The position numbers were made by a program, and so were the translations under genes. This document shows, piece after piece, positions 50,183 through 62,160 of a stretch of 64,000 nucleotides of DNA. The DNA comes from Alviniconcha marisindica (lineage: Eukaryota; Mollusca; Gastropoda; Provannidae), in assembly GCA_018857735.1 (NCBI GenBank), contig JABMCL010000191.1, positions 195,001 through 259,000 on the forward strand, in the 5' to 3' direction. The notes beneath the pieces were generated by a model. The model saw nothing but the letters and a program-made list of their open reading frames with translations. It had not been told where the DNA came from and ran no database searches. Numbering within the stretch: position 1 is the stretch's first letter; every line of letters begins with the position of its first letter.

Positions 50183-50545
50183 CCACACTCCGAGCATCGC
50201 TCTTCGGCACCTTCCTCCAAACTCGGCCAGATTTGGTTACGTCACTGAAGGGACATTTTTTATCTCCGCCGCAGCTGTCCACCGACGCGGTCAGCGCCCT
50301 CCGAAAGGTTTGGGCCGGTACTAATCAAACTGCAAGCACTGGTTTACGACATCCTTCCTCCAACCACTGCCACAGTTGATTACGCCATAGGTCAGCTGTC
50401 AGCTAACGAAACATTTTTCGATGATGCTCAAACAGCAGTAAGTTTGTAACAGACAGCTCAAATTATATCAGACGTTTCTTTTATAACTGACCACGTTGCT
50501 TACGCCAGCAAAACCAAAATCGTTTGAATCGAGACGGAACTTTTG
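50183..50545. repeat. R3 composite repeat, copy 2 (A, then inverted B)
   Basis: 50183-50322 matches 1229-1375 in direct orientation (actccgagcatcg, cggcaccttcctcca, agatttggttacgtcactga, gacgcggtcagcg). 50328-50545 matches the reverse complement of about 1438-1670 (aagcactggtttacgacatc, ctgctgtttgagca in inverse). Confidence 0.65.
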
Positions 50546-51304
50546 TTTTCCTTCTATCTTTTTTACCCGTGGCCGTGGATGCGTCTCATGTTTATGTGGG
50601 TGGAGCGTACGGTCTCTGTGGGCGTAAAGCAACATCATTTACAACTGACAATACCAGACAACAACAATTTTGTCCATGTGTCAACGATACACTGATTTCA
50701 CTTGGAATGTTTTGTTTTATTGTGCCACTACACTCATCACACATTCACGCCATCATTAAGTTGCTACAACAGCTAATACTGGGGTCACTTACCAATAAAT
50801 ACGTGAGAAATCCTGCCAACTGACATCAATCTTCACATCACATCAAAATTACCTCTTTACGAGGTCTACCTCAAAAAAATCAAGAAAAAAATCACAACAC
50901 CGCAATTATATAAAGTATGTACAACAAATTAATTAATTAACCGAACTGGCTTACTCCCGCGGCCCACTGTTTTACTCTCATCATGACCCTAACTCTCCCC
51001 ATGATCCTGCATACCACGAGCATCCCCGCCTGGACTCAGCTGACACAGAAGTGGGCCTTGTGCAGCTCACCGGAAACGTCAACAGTCTGTTACACCCTGG
51101 CATTGAAACCACTGACTGAGTTCAGTGGTAGAAACGCTAAAGCGAAACATGGCACAGTCTTTTTGTTTTAGTTTTTTTCCCCGGCCCGGTTTGGAATGTG
51201 TTGTGCCGGATGCCGCAACTGCACGGGCGCGCCGGCCGACGGCTCCAACCATGCCGGGATGCTTCAGTTCAAGCGGGAGCTCCGGCAGTTCTCTTTCTTT
51301 TTCA
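50546..51304. other. Intergenic, SINE-tail scraps
   Basis: At 50595-50640 a tail-like piece (cgtacggtctctgtgggcgt) is seen. No exon recognised. Confidence 0.4.
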
Positions 51305-51470
51305 GTGTTGCTGTCCTCGGATGTCGGTTGACATATTAGGGACAAGCTGAGACCAGTGCGTGAGCATGGTTCAGTATAGCTTCTTTTACGTCCACGGAAA
51401 CCATAAGGCTCCTGTCGGTTAGGACAGCCCAGGACGGCCACCTCGACTCTCACACAGCTTCTGAATTATG
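51305..51470 (-). repeat. S2 repeat copy d
   Basis: Inverted S2 copy. The reverse strand reads from agaagctgtgtgagagtcga to gacatccgaggacagcaaca. The (CTAC)n tail is missing. Confidence 0.85.
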
Positions 51471-51474
51471 TCTC

Positions 51475-51782
51475 TAAACATGGTGCTTAACGTCCACAGA
51501 AACCATAAGGCTTATTAGGGACAGGGAGAATGGGGACAGGGGTATTTGGAGGTGGGGGAAGAGGGAAGAATATCGCTACACTGTCACCACCAGAATGACT
51601 TTTGCATTAAGGTGGGGAGCGATGAGAGCCATTTTAATGTTTCATTAATTGTGAGGAACAAAGTCACAAGACTGTCCACAGACGACAACTTTTGAAGCGG
51701 AGAAAGGAGAGCCAAAGCAGATTCGAACCGAGGTCCCTCTGCTTACCAGCCTAAGCCTTACAGCTAGGCCAAACCGGCTCAC
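51475..51782 (-). repeat. S1 SINE copy d (complete, inverted)
   Basis: The reverse strand carries the full head (gtgagccggtttggcctagc, B-box-like ggttcgaatctgc), body (attaaaatggctctcatcgc) and tail (ggtttctgtggacgttaagc). It sits between two S2 copies in the same orientation. Confidence 0.85.
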
Positions 51783-51800
51783 AGTCTCTTTCTTGGTGAA

Positions 51801-51965
51801 GTGTTGCTTAATGTCCTCGGATGTCAGTTGACATATTAGGGACAAGTTGTGACCAATGCCGAAGCTCGGTTCAATAATTCTTTACGTCCACAGAAACCAG
51901 GAGGCTCGTTAGGACGGACAGCTCAGGACGGCCACCTCGACTCTCACACAGCTCCTGAACTATGA
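51801..51965 (-). repeat. S2 repeat copy e
   Basis: Inverted S2 copy next to S1 copy d, from aggagctgtgtgagagtcga to ctgaggacattaag-type sequence on the reverse strand. Confidence 0.85.
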
Positions 51966-53473
51966 CTCTTTCTTCACTAGGGTGAGGCTTTTAAGTGACT
52001 GAATGGTGGGGGCTTAGCCGCGTCTACAGTTGCGGAGGGGGGGGGGGGGTGTAACACATGATCATCTATGAATTGCGGCTCGTAGTCACAAGTGCTCCGG
52101 TCACGTGTCGGGCACAACTGACACTGCCGAAAATCAGTGACTTCCGGACCGGGTAGATGGGAAAGGGGTGGAGGTGGGGGGTTCCCGCGACTAAGGCAAG
52201 CTCTAGCCGCAGTTTGTGCGATACACAGTTGGCCTCTCCTGGTTTAGTCTAGTCAATCTACGGTTTCGATTGAAAAAGGAAGCAGCACGGCTAAAGTCTG
52301 GTGGCATTTGCTTCCCAGAAGTATGCTTATTGTCACATGTAAAATAGTACAACCAAAGCCTCGGAGAACATGTATAATTTTCGATTCAGTTGAAACTGTG
52401 AAAGATTCTCCTCATAATATTCAGATCATTTTGGCCTGCGGTAAGCAGATTGTCATGAAAAGCAGAAACTGCCTCTCTCGCGTTGGCCGTCACAATAGCC
52501 ACATGTGTACGTCATAATTCTTCTTCTTCTTCTTCCAATAATATCAATAATAATAGTATTCTTTAGCTTCTGGTATTTCACTGACGTAACATTTTGAAAG
52601 CATGCTCAGTGACCTAGATGTGCATTTGGACAAAACAGCAAATTTGTCAATGCTTGAACTGACAGTGTCGATTCTGCCGGATGTGCCGCCGGTTTGTGGA
52701 GTTCAGCTCTCAGTTTATGCATTGAGATGGAACTTAGTTATGGACTACCGAGATCGCATAGGACGAATGGGTCGTCTTTGTAAGTGCCCATCACACTGAC
52801 GGTCCTTGTTGATTTACCGACTGGCTTGTAGCAGACGATTATTGTTGCACGAGCACAATTTTTATCGGCTTTTAATATGCTTTGTAGAAAGTATGGCAAC
52901 ATATTCTATTCTTACAAAATAGGCATGGCTGGTCTCCTGGGGGAAACTTGTAGTAACTGACAAGAGTTCCGCAGTAAGCTCTGAGCCCCCTTCTCTCATC
53001 GCAAACCTTTTCAGTGTCCGTCTGACCACCGTGAGGTACGATGCTGACCGGCAGGTGAAACTGACTCAGCATCGCCGGCTTTAAAACAGCTATCCGGCGC
53101 CGGGCGCCACCGGCCGCTAAGTCACTGAGTCAAATCAGTCTGGTACTGTGGTGTCAGCTGTGGCGAGAGAAAAAAAAAGTTTTTGTTTTTTTAACTCCAG
53201 AATTAAATTTGAATCAGTGGGACCGAATGTCAGTTGACCCACGTTCACCGCGGCGGCCCGTCTGTTTGTGATCAGTGCTGGAGTCATTCCGGCCAGTCCG
53301 ACAGTAAGTCAGTGGCGGTGACATTCAGCCAGCGGCGGTGAAAGTCGGTGGCCGTCCGTCCCTGCATAGTCACCTTACGGTCTCTTTGGATGTAACTGAA
53401 GCCAAAATCATCAAGAAGAATGGCGGTGACAGTCGGTGTCGTCAATCCGGCCGCCCTGCGCACCGGCCTGCCC
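51966..53473. other. Intergenic, no gene seen
   Basis: G-tract at about 52037-52051, (ttc)n near 52519-52535. At 53355-53400 another SINE-tail scrap (accttacggtctctttggat). GC-rich from about 53000. Confidence 0.4.
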
Positions 53474-53774
53474 GTGAGCCGGTTTGGCCTAGTGGTAAGG
53501 CGTTAGGCTGGTACTGAAGCGGAAGGACCTCGGTTCGATACCGCTTCGGCTCTCCTTTCTCTTGTGGTTTGTGGACACTGTCTTGTGACTTTAGTCCATC
53601 ACTTCCTACTGGCGGAAACATTAATAGCTCTCATCGCTGCCCATCTTAATGCAGAAGTCATTCTGGTGGTGACAGAGTAGATAGGTATATAATCTCTCTC
53701 CCCCCCCCCCCCCCCCCCCTCCCGTCCCTAATAAGCCGTACGGTTTCTGTGGACGTTAAGCGGCACCATGTTAC
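53474..53774 (+). repeat. S1 SINE, copy c
   Basis: Complete copy with head (gagccggtttggcctagtgg, B box ggttcgatacc), body and tail (ccctaataagccgtacggtt). A (ct)n/C-tract (53693-53719) lies in the pyrimidine-rich part of the body. Small gga/ctg-type insertions distinguish it. Confidence 0.87.
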
Positions 53775-54191
53775 TGCGGCGCACCCCTTTCCGCCCCGAG
53801 TCCCGGCGGCTCAGTATCCACTTCCTGGCCGCGGTCCGGCCTATGGCCGGAGCGGACAGACATTAGTCTGGCTGTTCGCCGGGCTTTTTCAGTGACTGAA
53901 AAAATCCGGCTGAAACAGAACAAGTAGTTTAGCCGTTTTCACTTCATTTTTCATCGTTTTTGACCGTTTAGCTGCCTGTTGCCAGTGTCAGTTCGTAGCC
54001 GCTTCAGTAACGAACCGCCGCTGACTGAAACTGCCGGGCTGAATTTCAAGTGCTGTCCGGGCTTTGTCTTGTCCTAATAAATAGCGTTCTTTTGAACCAG
54101 CGGCCTTTCATTGTGTCCGCTATATGGTCAGGCTTGGGATCTCGGTCCGTCCATACCGGCCTCAGTCGCGGCCGACTGAGACAACGGACTC
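53775..54191. other. GC-rich intergenic stretch
   Basis: No gene recognised. Compositionally unlike the AT-rich flanks. Confidence 0.35.
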
Positions 54192-54379
54192 GAACCAAAC
54201 TAGCTCAACGCGGCTACACCGCGTCATCGCTGAACCAAACTAGCTCAACGCGGCTACACCGCGTCATCGCTGAACTTGACTTTACGAACACCGTAACAAC
54301 TTCAAACTAGACCCTCATTACGAACACTATTAAGGGGAGGGGTAAAACACCGTAACAACTTCAAACTAGACCCTCATTA
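54192..54379. repeat. Local tandem duplications (40 bp x2, 32 bp x2)
   Basis: gaaccaaactagctcaacgc + ggctacaccgcgtcatcgct is exactly repeated at 54192 and 54232. caccgtaacaacttcaaact + agaccctcatta is repeated at about 54289 and 54348. Confidence 0.93.
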
Positions 54380-54740
54380 TCAGGGACGTCGCGCCCATCA
54401 AGTCAAAATCAAGCACCGAGTGCAAACACACTATGCTTCAACTCGTCTGCTAGCCTATCCCAATTTAACCTTGAATGTAGACTCACCCACTGCCCTCGAA
54501 TGGCAGTCATTGACCCAAATGTGTGTCAGTGTAGGTGTGAAAGGGGGGCTCAGACAGGGGAGCAGCCGAAGGACGCTTTTGACACAGGCACCAATGTGTG
54601 TGTGTGTGTGTGTGTGTGTGACTGGCATTCGACAGCAGTTTACAAATATTAATATTGCGAATCCGGTGACTGAAAGAAGCTCTGTAACAGCAGTTGCGAT
54701 TTAAATGGCCCTCCGGTAGGCCTAGACCCCCGCATGAGCC
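54380..54740. other. Unannotated stretch with (TG)n
   Basis: (tg)n at about 54596-54620. No gene. Confidence 0.4.
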
Positions 54741-54744
54741 TCAC

Positions 54745-54829
54745 AAAAGAAAAGGAAAAAAGAAGGAAAAGAAAGAAAAAAAAGGAAAAGAAAAAAAAAA
54801 GGAAAAGGAAAAGAAAGAAAAAAAGAAGG

Positions 54830-54871
<42 letters not shown>

Positions 54872-54930
54872 AAGAGAGAGAGAGAGAGAGAGAGAGGATA
54901 ATATCACCGAAAAAAAGACACGTGAAGAAA
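54745..54930. repeat. Purine-only tract (GGAAAA)n and (GA)n
   Basis: About 150 nt with almost no pyrimidine on the plus strand, a potential triplex or H-DNA sequence. The Lys/Glu open frame over it is an artefact. Confidence 0.9.
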
Positions 54931-55680
54931 GAGAAAAGGGGGAGTCTTTAGTAATCGCTTCGCTACCTTTTCATTTCTTGTCATCAAGCCTTTCCCCAAA
55001 ATAATCGATTCTCTTCCCCTTTCGAAATCTGCGTTGAAGCCGAATAACTTCTGCAGTTATAATCCTTCCGCAGTCACGTTTTTTACTCGCGGTCAAACAC
55101 GAGACCATAAGTTAGTCAAAGTCCACGCCAAGGCTCACATATTATCTTTAAAATGCAATAAGACAATGTTTGCTTCAAGTACATTTATATTCTTAACGCA
55201 GTCGCGGAAGATATCTTTGATATTCCTACAGACTATATTTTCTCAAAGTCAAGGTCACTGTTTGCAGACAACCACAGGGGTTAGTCACGTGTATGAGTAC
55301 GCGTACACGTGAGCGCGCGAGCGAGTTGAAAACAAATCGTGGAATCCGTTTTTTCCGTGCGTTATTAGTAGAATATTCGTTGAGTATTGCAGACCAAATC
55401 AGTCTCAGTTCAGAGAGCGAAAGTAGAAACTTTCGTAACGTCCCTCGTCAAACATTTATGTTTGGCTACTTGATCAAGCCGAACTGATGGTGATGGTGAT
55501 TGGCTTCGATCATTCCAACGAACTTCTCGACCAACTTCTCTGCTGAGAGGGCATTACCATTAGGTAAGTGAGCAACATTTTTAACAGTGTCTGGTTGAGA
55601 TGACTAAACATATTTGTTATATTTTATGATGTTTGTTGAGTGCATAATTAATGAAACTGTACATCATAAGTCATAAAAAG
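54931..55680. other. Unannotated stretch
   Basis: No exon recognised. Confidence 0.35.
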
Positions 55681-55682
55681 GG

Positions 55683-55684
<2 letters not shown>

Positions 55685-55743
<59 letters not shown>

Positions 55744-55831
55744 AATAGGTTGATTATACATTTATGTAATCATCATATGTATATATATATATATGTTATA
55801 GTAATACACATTCTTCTGCCTCTTCATCCAT

Positions 55832-55860
<29 letters not shown>
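55685..55860. repeat. (TA)n and (GA)n tracts
   Basis: (ta)n at about 55685-55742 and 55780-55794, (ga)n at 55844-55862. Confidence 0.9.
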
Positions 55861-55864
<4 letters not shown>

Positions 55865-56050
55865 CTCGAACCTCGAAAACTTTATTTTACAAGGATTGTA
55901 GTTTAGGTTCAGTCAAAAACCTGTCTAACAACTAGTCCTTGCTAAGCTACTGATGAATATATATCAAATTACAGGCATTATTTATATACATATACGCATG
56001 AATGAATGAGTGAAACGTTATACATGAGAATTTCCACACAAAACATAGCG
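55861..56050 (+). repeat. R6 repeat, copy 1
   Basis: Matches 56372-56562 over about 190 bp: aaaactttattttacaagga, ttgtagtttaggt, acaactagtccttgc, gcatgaatgaatgagtgaaa. Both copies start after a (ga)n tract. Confidence 0.85.
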
Positions 56051-56371
56051 TGCTCACAGCGCCAGATGAACACATGCCATACATCATTCAGTTACATATT
56101 GTGAGCATATGGTGAGCATATTATGAGCAAATGAAGCAGCAGAACATCTGATCAGTTCATATGACTACTATCGGAAAAGAAAACAGAAGCAGTCAATGCT
56201 TATCTTATAAAGAACAGTAAGGGACAAGGAGGAGAGGGGGGAATGAGGGTTTGGGGAGGGGGGGAGTGGGAGGGGGTCAGAAGGCAGTCGGAAGGACTGG
56301 GCGGAGTTGTATGGGTGTATAAAATAGGTCTCAAATGACCAGTCGAAATGGCAATCCCTTGAGAGAGACAG
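56051..56371. other. Spacer between R6 copies
   Basis: Contains a G-rich stretch (56229-56280). No gene. Confidence 0.4.
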
Positions 56372-56557
56372 AGAACTGGAACTCGAGCTCCAAAACTTTA
56401 TTTTACAAGGATTGTAGTTTAGGTACAGTCAAAAACCCATGTAACAACTAGTCCTTGCAAAGTTACTGATGAGTAAATATAAAATTACGGGCATAATTTA
56501 TATATATACAGGCATGAATGAATGAGTGAAATTTGATGCATGAGAATTTTCACACAA

Positions 56558-56562
<5 letters not shown>
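56372..56562 (+). repeat. R6 repeat, copy 2
   Basis: Direct copy of 55861-56050. It is followed by (ga)n (about 56563-56591). Confidence 0.85.
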
Positions 56563-56594
<32 letters not shown>

Positions 56595-56650
56595 TAAACC
56601 AAAGTCCAAGCATGTGTTGTCCCAATATTTAAAATGCCCCCTTACAAAAC

Positions 56651-56683
<33 letters not shown>

Positions 56684-56703
56684 GTCTCTCTCTCTCTGTC
56701 TGT

Positions 56704-57040
56704 GCTGTTGAGGCAGACCTGAAACGTCAATTTTTCATCACTGAAAGTGAAACTGAAATTCACCTTATATTACCATGTCCTATGTACTATGACCTAAGAT
56801 ATATATATATATATACCATGCAAAAAAAATCAGATGTCCATCACTTTTTAAACTGTCAATGTTGTTTGTTTCTGAAAAACAAGTTTTTCCAACTCTGACT
56901 CGCTACTTTTCTATGAAAGGCTTTTACTGTTCGCAATACTATTTTGTCTGGACATATGTTGTACCTGTAACTTTATGTTGATCTAAAGTTGCTTGACTAT
57001 GCTCATCACCACAACTGACTTAGGCCCATGGCCTTTTTTA
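56704..57040 (+). pseudogene. Probable 3' remnant of a non-LTR retrotransposon
   Basis: The plus-strand frame reads ESETEIHLILPCPMYYDLR, which matches the ExExHxLxxCPxYxxLR end of LINE ORF2 proteins. A (ta)n interrupts it. The sequence after it (to aggcccatggcc near 57030) looks like a LINE 3' end. Little else remains. Confidence 0.5.
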
Positions 57041-57564
57041 ATGGAGAGAGAGAGAGAAAGTATAACAACAGTCCAAGCATGTCCTGGTTTTAAAACCTTT
57101 TAATCCAGATTTTTGCCAATGTGGGCTTTGTCAAGGCCTGCCTGGTTGGCTGGATTCCTACAACATGCAATTAGAATATATAGGGTTTGTTTTTTGTTGT
57201 TTTTCTCTTAAAAAGAAAGGGGAAATTTTTGGGAAAAAAGTTTCTAATGTATGTCAAGAACTCAAAGGTAGTTTCAATGTGTAAACATTAAGTATTTGAG
57301 GTTTCAGATGAAGATTTGTCATAGAATACTCGTAACAAACTCAGTTCTAATGAAAATGAATATTACACTACTTGTAATATTTGTCAACTGGATAAAGACA
57401 CCATATACAATTTATCTGAGGGAATATGCATATCTCAGGCATACTGGAAAGCATTTGTGGAATATATATAAAGAAGAGAAATTTAACGATAGTAGTCAGC
57501 TATATATGTTTGGCTGTAATGAAACAACAAAAACTGACACGGGTTTTGATTTTACTGCACACTA

Positions 57565-57601
<37 letters not shown>

Positions 57602-58148
57602 CGAAGACAGAAAAACATGGGAAATATGTACACCATATGTAAATGGATTTGGATAAATTTGGTAGAAAGTGGTAGAAAGTATTGGTTGAATAAACAGACT
57701 GACATGCATAGTGTGAACCCTGTTGCATGATGCTTTTTATGAACCAACCTGACAAGTACATTAGAATTTAAAAACGATCACGCCTTCCTTTTGCAGGCAC
57801 AGAAAATGGTGTTCTTGCCATGTTATATAATGTGCTACATAATGATACATATGTTGTTGCTGTTGTCCTTACCCATGAGGCAGTGTGTCCCATGGAAAGA
57901 AAAAAAGAAAGAAGAAAAAGAAAAGAAAAGAAAAAAAACTTAGTAAAAACATGTTAAAAAAAGAAGAAGTAAATATCATTTGCTCTGTGAATTATGGTGG
58001 ATGCCAGAACATTTGACAGTTGCCTGTTTGAGGTCTAGGAAACAATGCAGTTGGGCAATGAAAACCAACACAGGTGAGAATTTTCTAGCAGTTGTAAGTA
58101 GTTCTTCCCTTTGGGCAAAAGGCCAGCCCCAAAATAAGGTTGTTCGCA
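57041..58148. other. Unannotated stretch
   Basis: No gene recognised. Contains a (ta)n-(ga)n tract at 57564-57601. Confidence 0.35.
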
Positions 58149-58328
58149 GGTAGGTAGGTAGGTAGTGTTGCTTAATGTCCTCAGATGTCAGTTGACATAT
58201 TAGGGTCAAGCTGAGACCAATGCCGAAGCATGGTTCAATATAGCTTTACGTCCACGGAAACCAGAAGGCTCGTTAGGACGGAGAGCCCAGGACGGACACC
58301 TTGACTCTCACACAGCTCCTGAACTATG
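58149..58328 (-). repeat. S2 repeat copy f with (CTAC)n tail
   Basis: Inverted full copy. The plus strand starts gtaggtaggtaggtag, the reverse of the (CTAC)n tail. Confidence 0.88.
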
Positions 58329-59081
58329 GCTGTTCGCATCAAAATATTGCTCTGTTATAGTGTTAATTCCGATGTGTAATTACATGGTGTGACCCCCCCC
58401 CCCCCCACCCACCCACACAGACACATCAACCTGTGGTCAACATGTTTAAACATATTATATGAGACATAGTTTTCTGAAATGACCAGTATTTTTGTTTCTC
58501 TCTCTCAGGTGGTTGCAGGTATTTATTATTAGATGCTTGATTCTTGACATTTAATAACCAGTCTAACATGAAGGCAAAAACACAAGTCATTGAATCACAG
58601 GTAATGTCTGACTCTTTGTTTGTGATACATTAATTGCTTTATATTTCAAGATAAGGACAAATGAAGCAGAGTGAACTGGGATGGCAGAAATTAGGACTGC
58701 ACAGAAGCCCTGTTTATAAGAAATAATGTGCCAACCTACTGCAGGAAACAAATGGAGATTAAACGCCAATACTTGCATACACATATCTATGTGCCCCGTC
58801 CCCCCCCCCCCCCCCCCCCCTCCCCCAATACCCTTGTTTAAATTTTGTTTTTTTGTTTTTTTGGTGTAAGTTATTTTGGGACATTTCAGTTTAATAATGC
58901 CTCTTATGTGATGGCGGGTAGGTTCTTATATCATGATAATACCAATACCGTTAGTAGGGCCTCGGGCAGGGGCTCAGGCTTTCTTTTTTCCCTATTCCTG
59001 TTAGGTGATGCCTGAAAAAGATGTCAGTTTATTAGAAAATGACCGACAAAGAGTGTGACCTTAATTATGATATAAATAGCT
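58329..59081. other. Intergenic, C-tracts
   Basis: C homopolymers at about 58393-58406 and 58800-58820. No exon recognised. Confidence 0.45.
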
Positions 59082-59532
59082 CCCCCCCCCCCCCCCCCCC
59101 CCTTCCCTCACTCTCACTCTGGAAGGGACACGCCCACTCGCTGTATTCGCGCAGGCGCAGCCGTCCGTAATGTAACCAACAAATATCGAAACATACGGAC
59201 GCTCGAAATAGAATACAGGCTAGTAAATACTAGACCTAATCTACGCTTTGTCCTGTGTCAGAGAAATAATCATTTGATGCAAAGTATTCACACAGCTAAA
59301 CCATGTAAGTGTAGTATACGTTCAGAGACTGCAAAAGGGTCGCTATGCGGGCCGTCACTCAGTTTTTCCGCCCGCCCTCTGTCTTACCCAGTTCAAGGTC
59401 GATGACGTAGTCAGTGATTATGGTCACGGTCAAGGGCAGTCACATTGCATGCCGCGTGCCTCGCGCTGACAGACGATCGCAAAACGTGCCCGAGTCGTCG
59501 TAAGGTCAGACCTCTTTTTTTCCGCTTGCATT
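59082..59532 (+). promoter_or_regulatory. Candidate CpG-rich promoter with NRF1-like site
   Basis: After a C-tract (about 59083-59102) the sequence becomes CpG-rich and carries cgcgcaggcgcag (59148-59160), close to the NRF1 palindrome. It runs up to the candidate first exon at 59533. Confidence 0.4.
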
Positions 59533-59558
59533 ATGGATGCAGCCCAGAGGAGTATCAG
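59533..59558 (+). CDS. Candidate first coding exon of an unidentified gene
   Basis: ATG at 59533 opens MDAAQRSI plus two bases of a further codon, then a strong donor (atcag|gtaagat, GT at 59559). Context and donor make a first exon plausible. No downstream exon of a known family is recognisable before the window ends, so the product is unknown. A short upstream open frame (MPRASR) precedes it near 59450. Confidence 0.35.
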
Positions 59559-60371
59559 GTAAGATGTTGTCTTTCACCCGATACAGAAGCAGCGCTTGTA
59601 CAAAGAGATGCCTTCTCTTTCTGTTTGTGTGTAATTTTGAGCGTTTCTTCAAAGGGTAGCAGACGATCGTCGTAATTTGGGTCGGGGCAATTATTTAGTG
59701 TGCCCTGCACCTACATTTTCCAAAGGTCAGTGTCACTGATATTTTTGTGGGGGGTTTGTTCTTTGTTGAAACTGTTGTATGTGCCTTTTGCCGTCGCATA
59801 ATGTGTGGTGTGCCAGTCACCCGATCATTCCCGCGACGAAAAATGATTGCAGATTCGTTCCGATCGAAATTTCGGTCTGCAACGGTAAACGAAACGTTGG
59901 GTTTCAAGTTGTGACGAGACGGGTAGACAAACATAGATCTAGTCACAGTGTAACAACCGTGCACATTTCTGGTTGTGTTGTCTGAGAGTGAAGCCGATTC
60001 AACACGAATTCGTGCCGTTAGGGTAGTCTTACAAACGCTCTGATTTAAATTATTAACAGAACTATTGTATGTCATCAGACGACTTGTAAGAAAGTAGACA
60101 TATATAAATTGCTTCTGCATATAAATATATCTTGTGAGTGGGTCCAGAAACAATTTTTACAGTGAAGCGTGTCTTTATACACAAGCTTACACAACGAAAA
60201 GTGAGGAACATGAAAATATTTCAGTTCTGGTTCAAGGTGAAACCATGTAACAAATTACTACAGAAACTGAGAAAGGTGTGTGCTTTCCAGTAAGTCCATT
60301 GCACATTTGTTTGGTGACGTCAGTGGCTCTGTCAATTCAAAATCAGTGTTTGCCTTCCATAACACAAGATC
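59559..60371. other. Unannotated stretch (possible intron)
   Basis: No exon recognised. Confidence 0.35.
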
Positions 60372-60653
60372 CAAACACATAAAAGGTTCCAAAGAACACT
60401 ATTTATTGAGACAAAACACAACCCGCAAATTTTTGGTGTAATCCCCTTTGTCAAGCTACAAAACAACACTTAAACAACAGGTAAATGATGAACAATTACG
60501 AAAGATGAGACGGAAAGCTAATTTCTCATTTTTTTATATTTTTTTTACTGTTTAACTGTTATTTAAGTGTTGCTTTGTAGCTTGACAAAGGGGATTACCC
60601 CCAAAATTTGCAGGTTGTGTTTTGTCCCAATAAACAGTGTTCTTTTGAACGCT
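60372..60653. mobile_element. Foldback/MITE-like element (R4 family)
   Basis: The left arm (about 60380-60487) is the reverse complement of the right arm (about 60545-60653): aagaacactatttattg against its inverse caataaacagtgttctt, and ggtgtaatcccctttgtcaa against its inverse. The loop is about 55 bp. A one-armed relative lies at 5236-5535. No coding capacity. Confidence 0.8.
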
Positions 60654-61679
60654 AGTGTTCTTGTTTTAGAACGCTAGCAGTCATTTTTGTTTCAGATTTT
60701 TTTTTTCTTTTTTTTCTTTTTACACTAACATAAATTTGTGTTGAATTGGCTCTGCTAAAGATATATATATACACACACACGTACATACCTAGATAGCACA
60801 ATCCACAACCAAATGCAAGGACAGGCACAAAGTTACTGCCCTCAGTAACCACTAAGTGGGTCTGTGGTCAACTGCATAGGCTAATAATAATCTTGGCTAA
60901 TTTCTGTCTGATCACATGAGGAGAGTGTATTTGTATTGTCTTTGCTTTGAGATGGAAAAAAATCAAATGGTGAGGGAACATGAGTTATACTGGTTTTGGC
61001 ATTATTATGATGTGGCTTCTTTCTGGCAACACTTTATGGTCTAGGTGCTGTCTGGGTCAAAACTGTTTTCTTCTGCTGTACAAAGAATCAGGGCGACTGT
61101 AATATTATAATAACCTGCCTAGTTTCTTTTACATTTCATTGTCAGTGGATGGAATTTATCAGTCTATAACTTTGTGGGGGGGGGGGGGCATAAGTATTTT
61201 CCAAATGAGTGTCCAATACTGGACCTGAAGTGCATTTTAAGTGACATGACTATTTTGTCTTTGTTATTTTGGAGTCATGTTTTGAAATGGTGACCCTCAT
61301 CTGCTGAATGCTTACAAGTAGGTCACCACATTACTCTTCTTATAGGATCATCGTAGTGCACAGGGTGTTCTTAAATCTTGTCTGCATGAATTTGTTTGCT
61401 GGTGTTTTGAGCCCAATCAGCCACATAGGGTTATATCAGGGTGTCTGTGTGAGAAAAGTTGATAGTTCACAGATAGTTGTGTTATTGAGATTGGTTTGTT
61501 ATCCCTAGTGAAGCAGGCCCTAGGGCACTGAATCATGGAAATGGAAATGTGTGCCACTGACACTATGGGACTGGACCCTGTTGGGCTGTACTGGTCAAGT
61601 TTGTCGATTTTACAGGCTGACCTTGCCCACGTAGACCAGATTATTTTGCCTCATGATGACTCATCACTGTGATGTTGAT
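60654..61679. other. Unannotated stretch
   Basis: Contains T-rich and (ta)(ca) tracts (60693-60782) and a G-tract (about 61177-61188). No exon. Confidence 0.35.
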
Positions 61680-61689
61680 GACTACTGAA

Positions 61690-62160
61690 CAAACTCCAGT
61701 CTTTCCAGTTTATGGTTCTTCAGTTCACTGAAACTAAGTAAAAGTCGTGACTGACCAAATTCCAGTCTTCTCAGTTTGTGGCCCATTATTTCACTAAGTG
61801 AAAGAGATGACTTAACAAATTCCAGTCTTCCTAGTTTATGGTCCATTAGATCACTGAAAGTGATGACTTTACTAAGTGTGGTCTTTCCAGTTTAAGGTCC
61901 ATTAGATCCCAAAAAGTGGTAACTACTAGCTCCAGTCTTCCCAGTTTATGGTCCCTCAGATCACTAAAACAGTAAAAGTGATGATTTGGCCAACTTCAGT
62001 CTTCCTTGTCAATAGTCCATCACTGTTGTGCTGATGACTGGACAAGCTCCGGTCTCCCATGGTCATCATTGACAGTAATCACTTGTATGACAGCAATCTT
62101 TCTTATGGTATAGTTTGACAAACTCCATTATTCCTTGTGCGTAGTACTTCACTGAAACTA
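61690..62160 (+). repeat. Diverged minisatellite, ~60-70-bp unit, about 6-7 copies
   Basis: The units share ccagtctt(c/t)c(c/t)(c/t)agttta, (t)ggtcc(a/t)t(t/c)agatcactgaaa and aagtgatgac. Unit length varies because of small deletions. Confidence 0.8.

Noticed and set aside
52602..52799. 65-codon ORF beginning MLSDLDVHLDK
   Set aside because: Looks protein-like at first, but no recognised family, no promoter or exon context, and length within chance.
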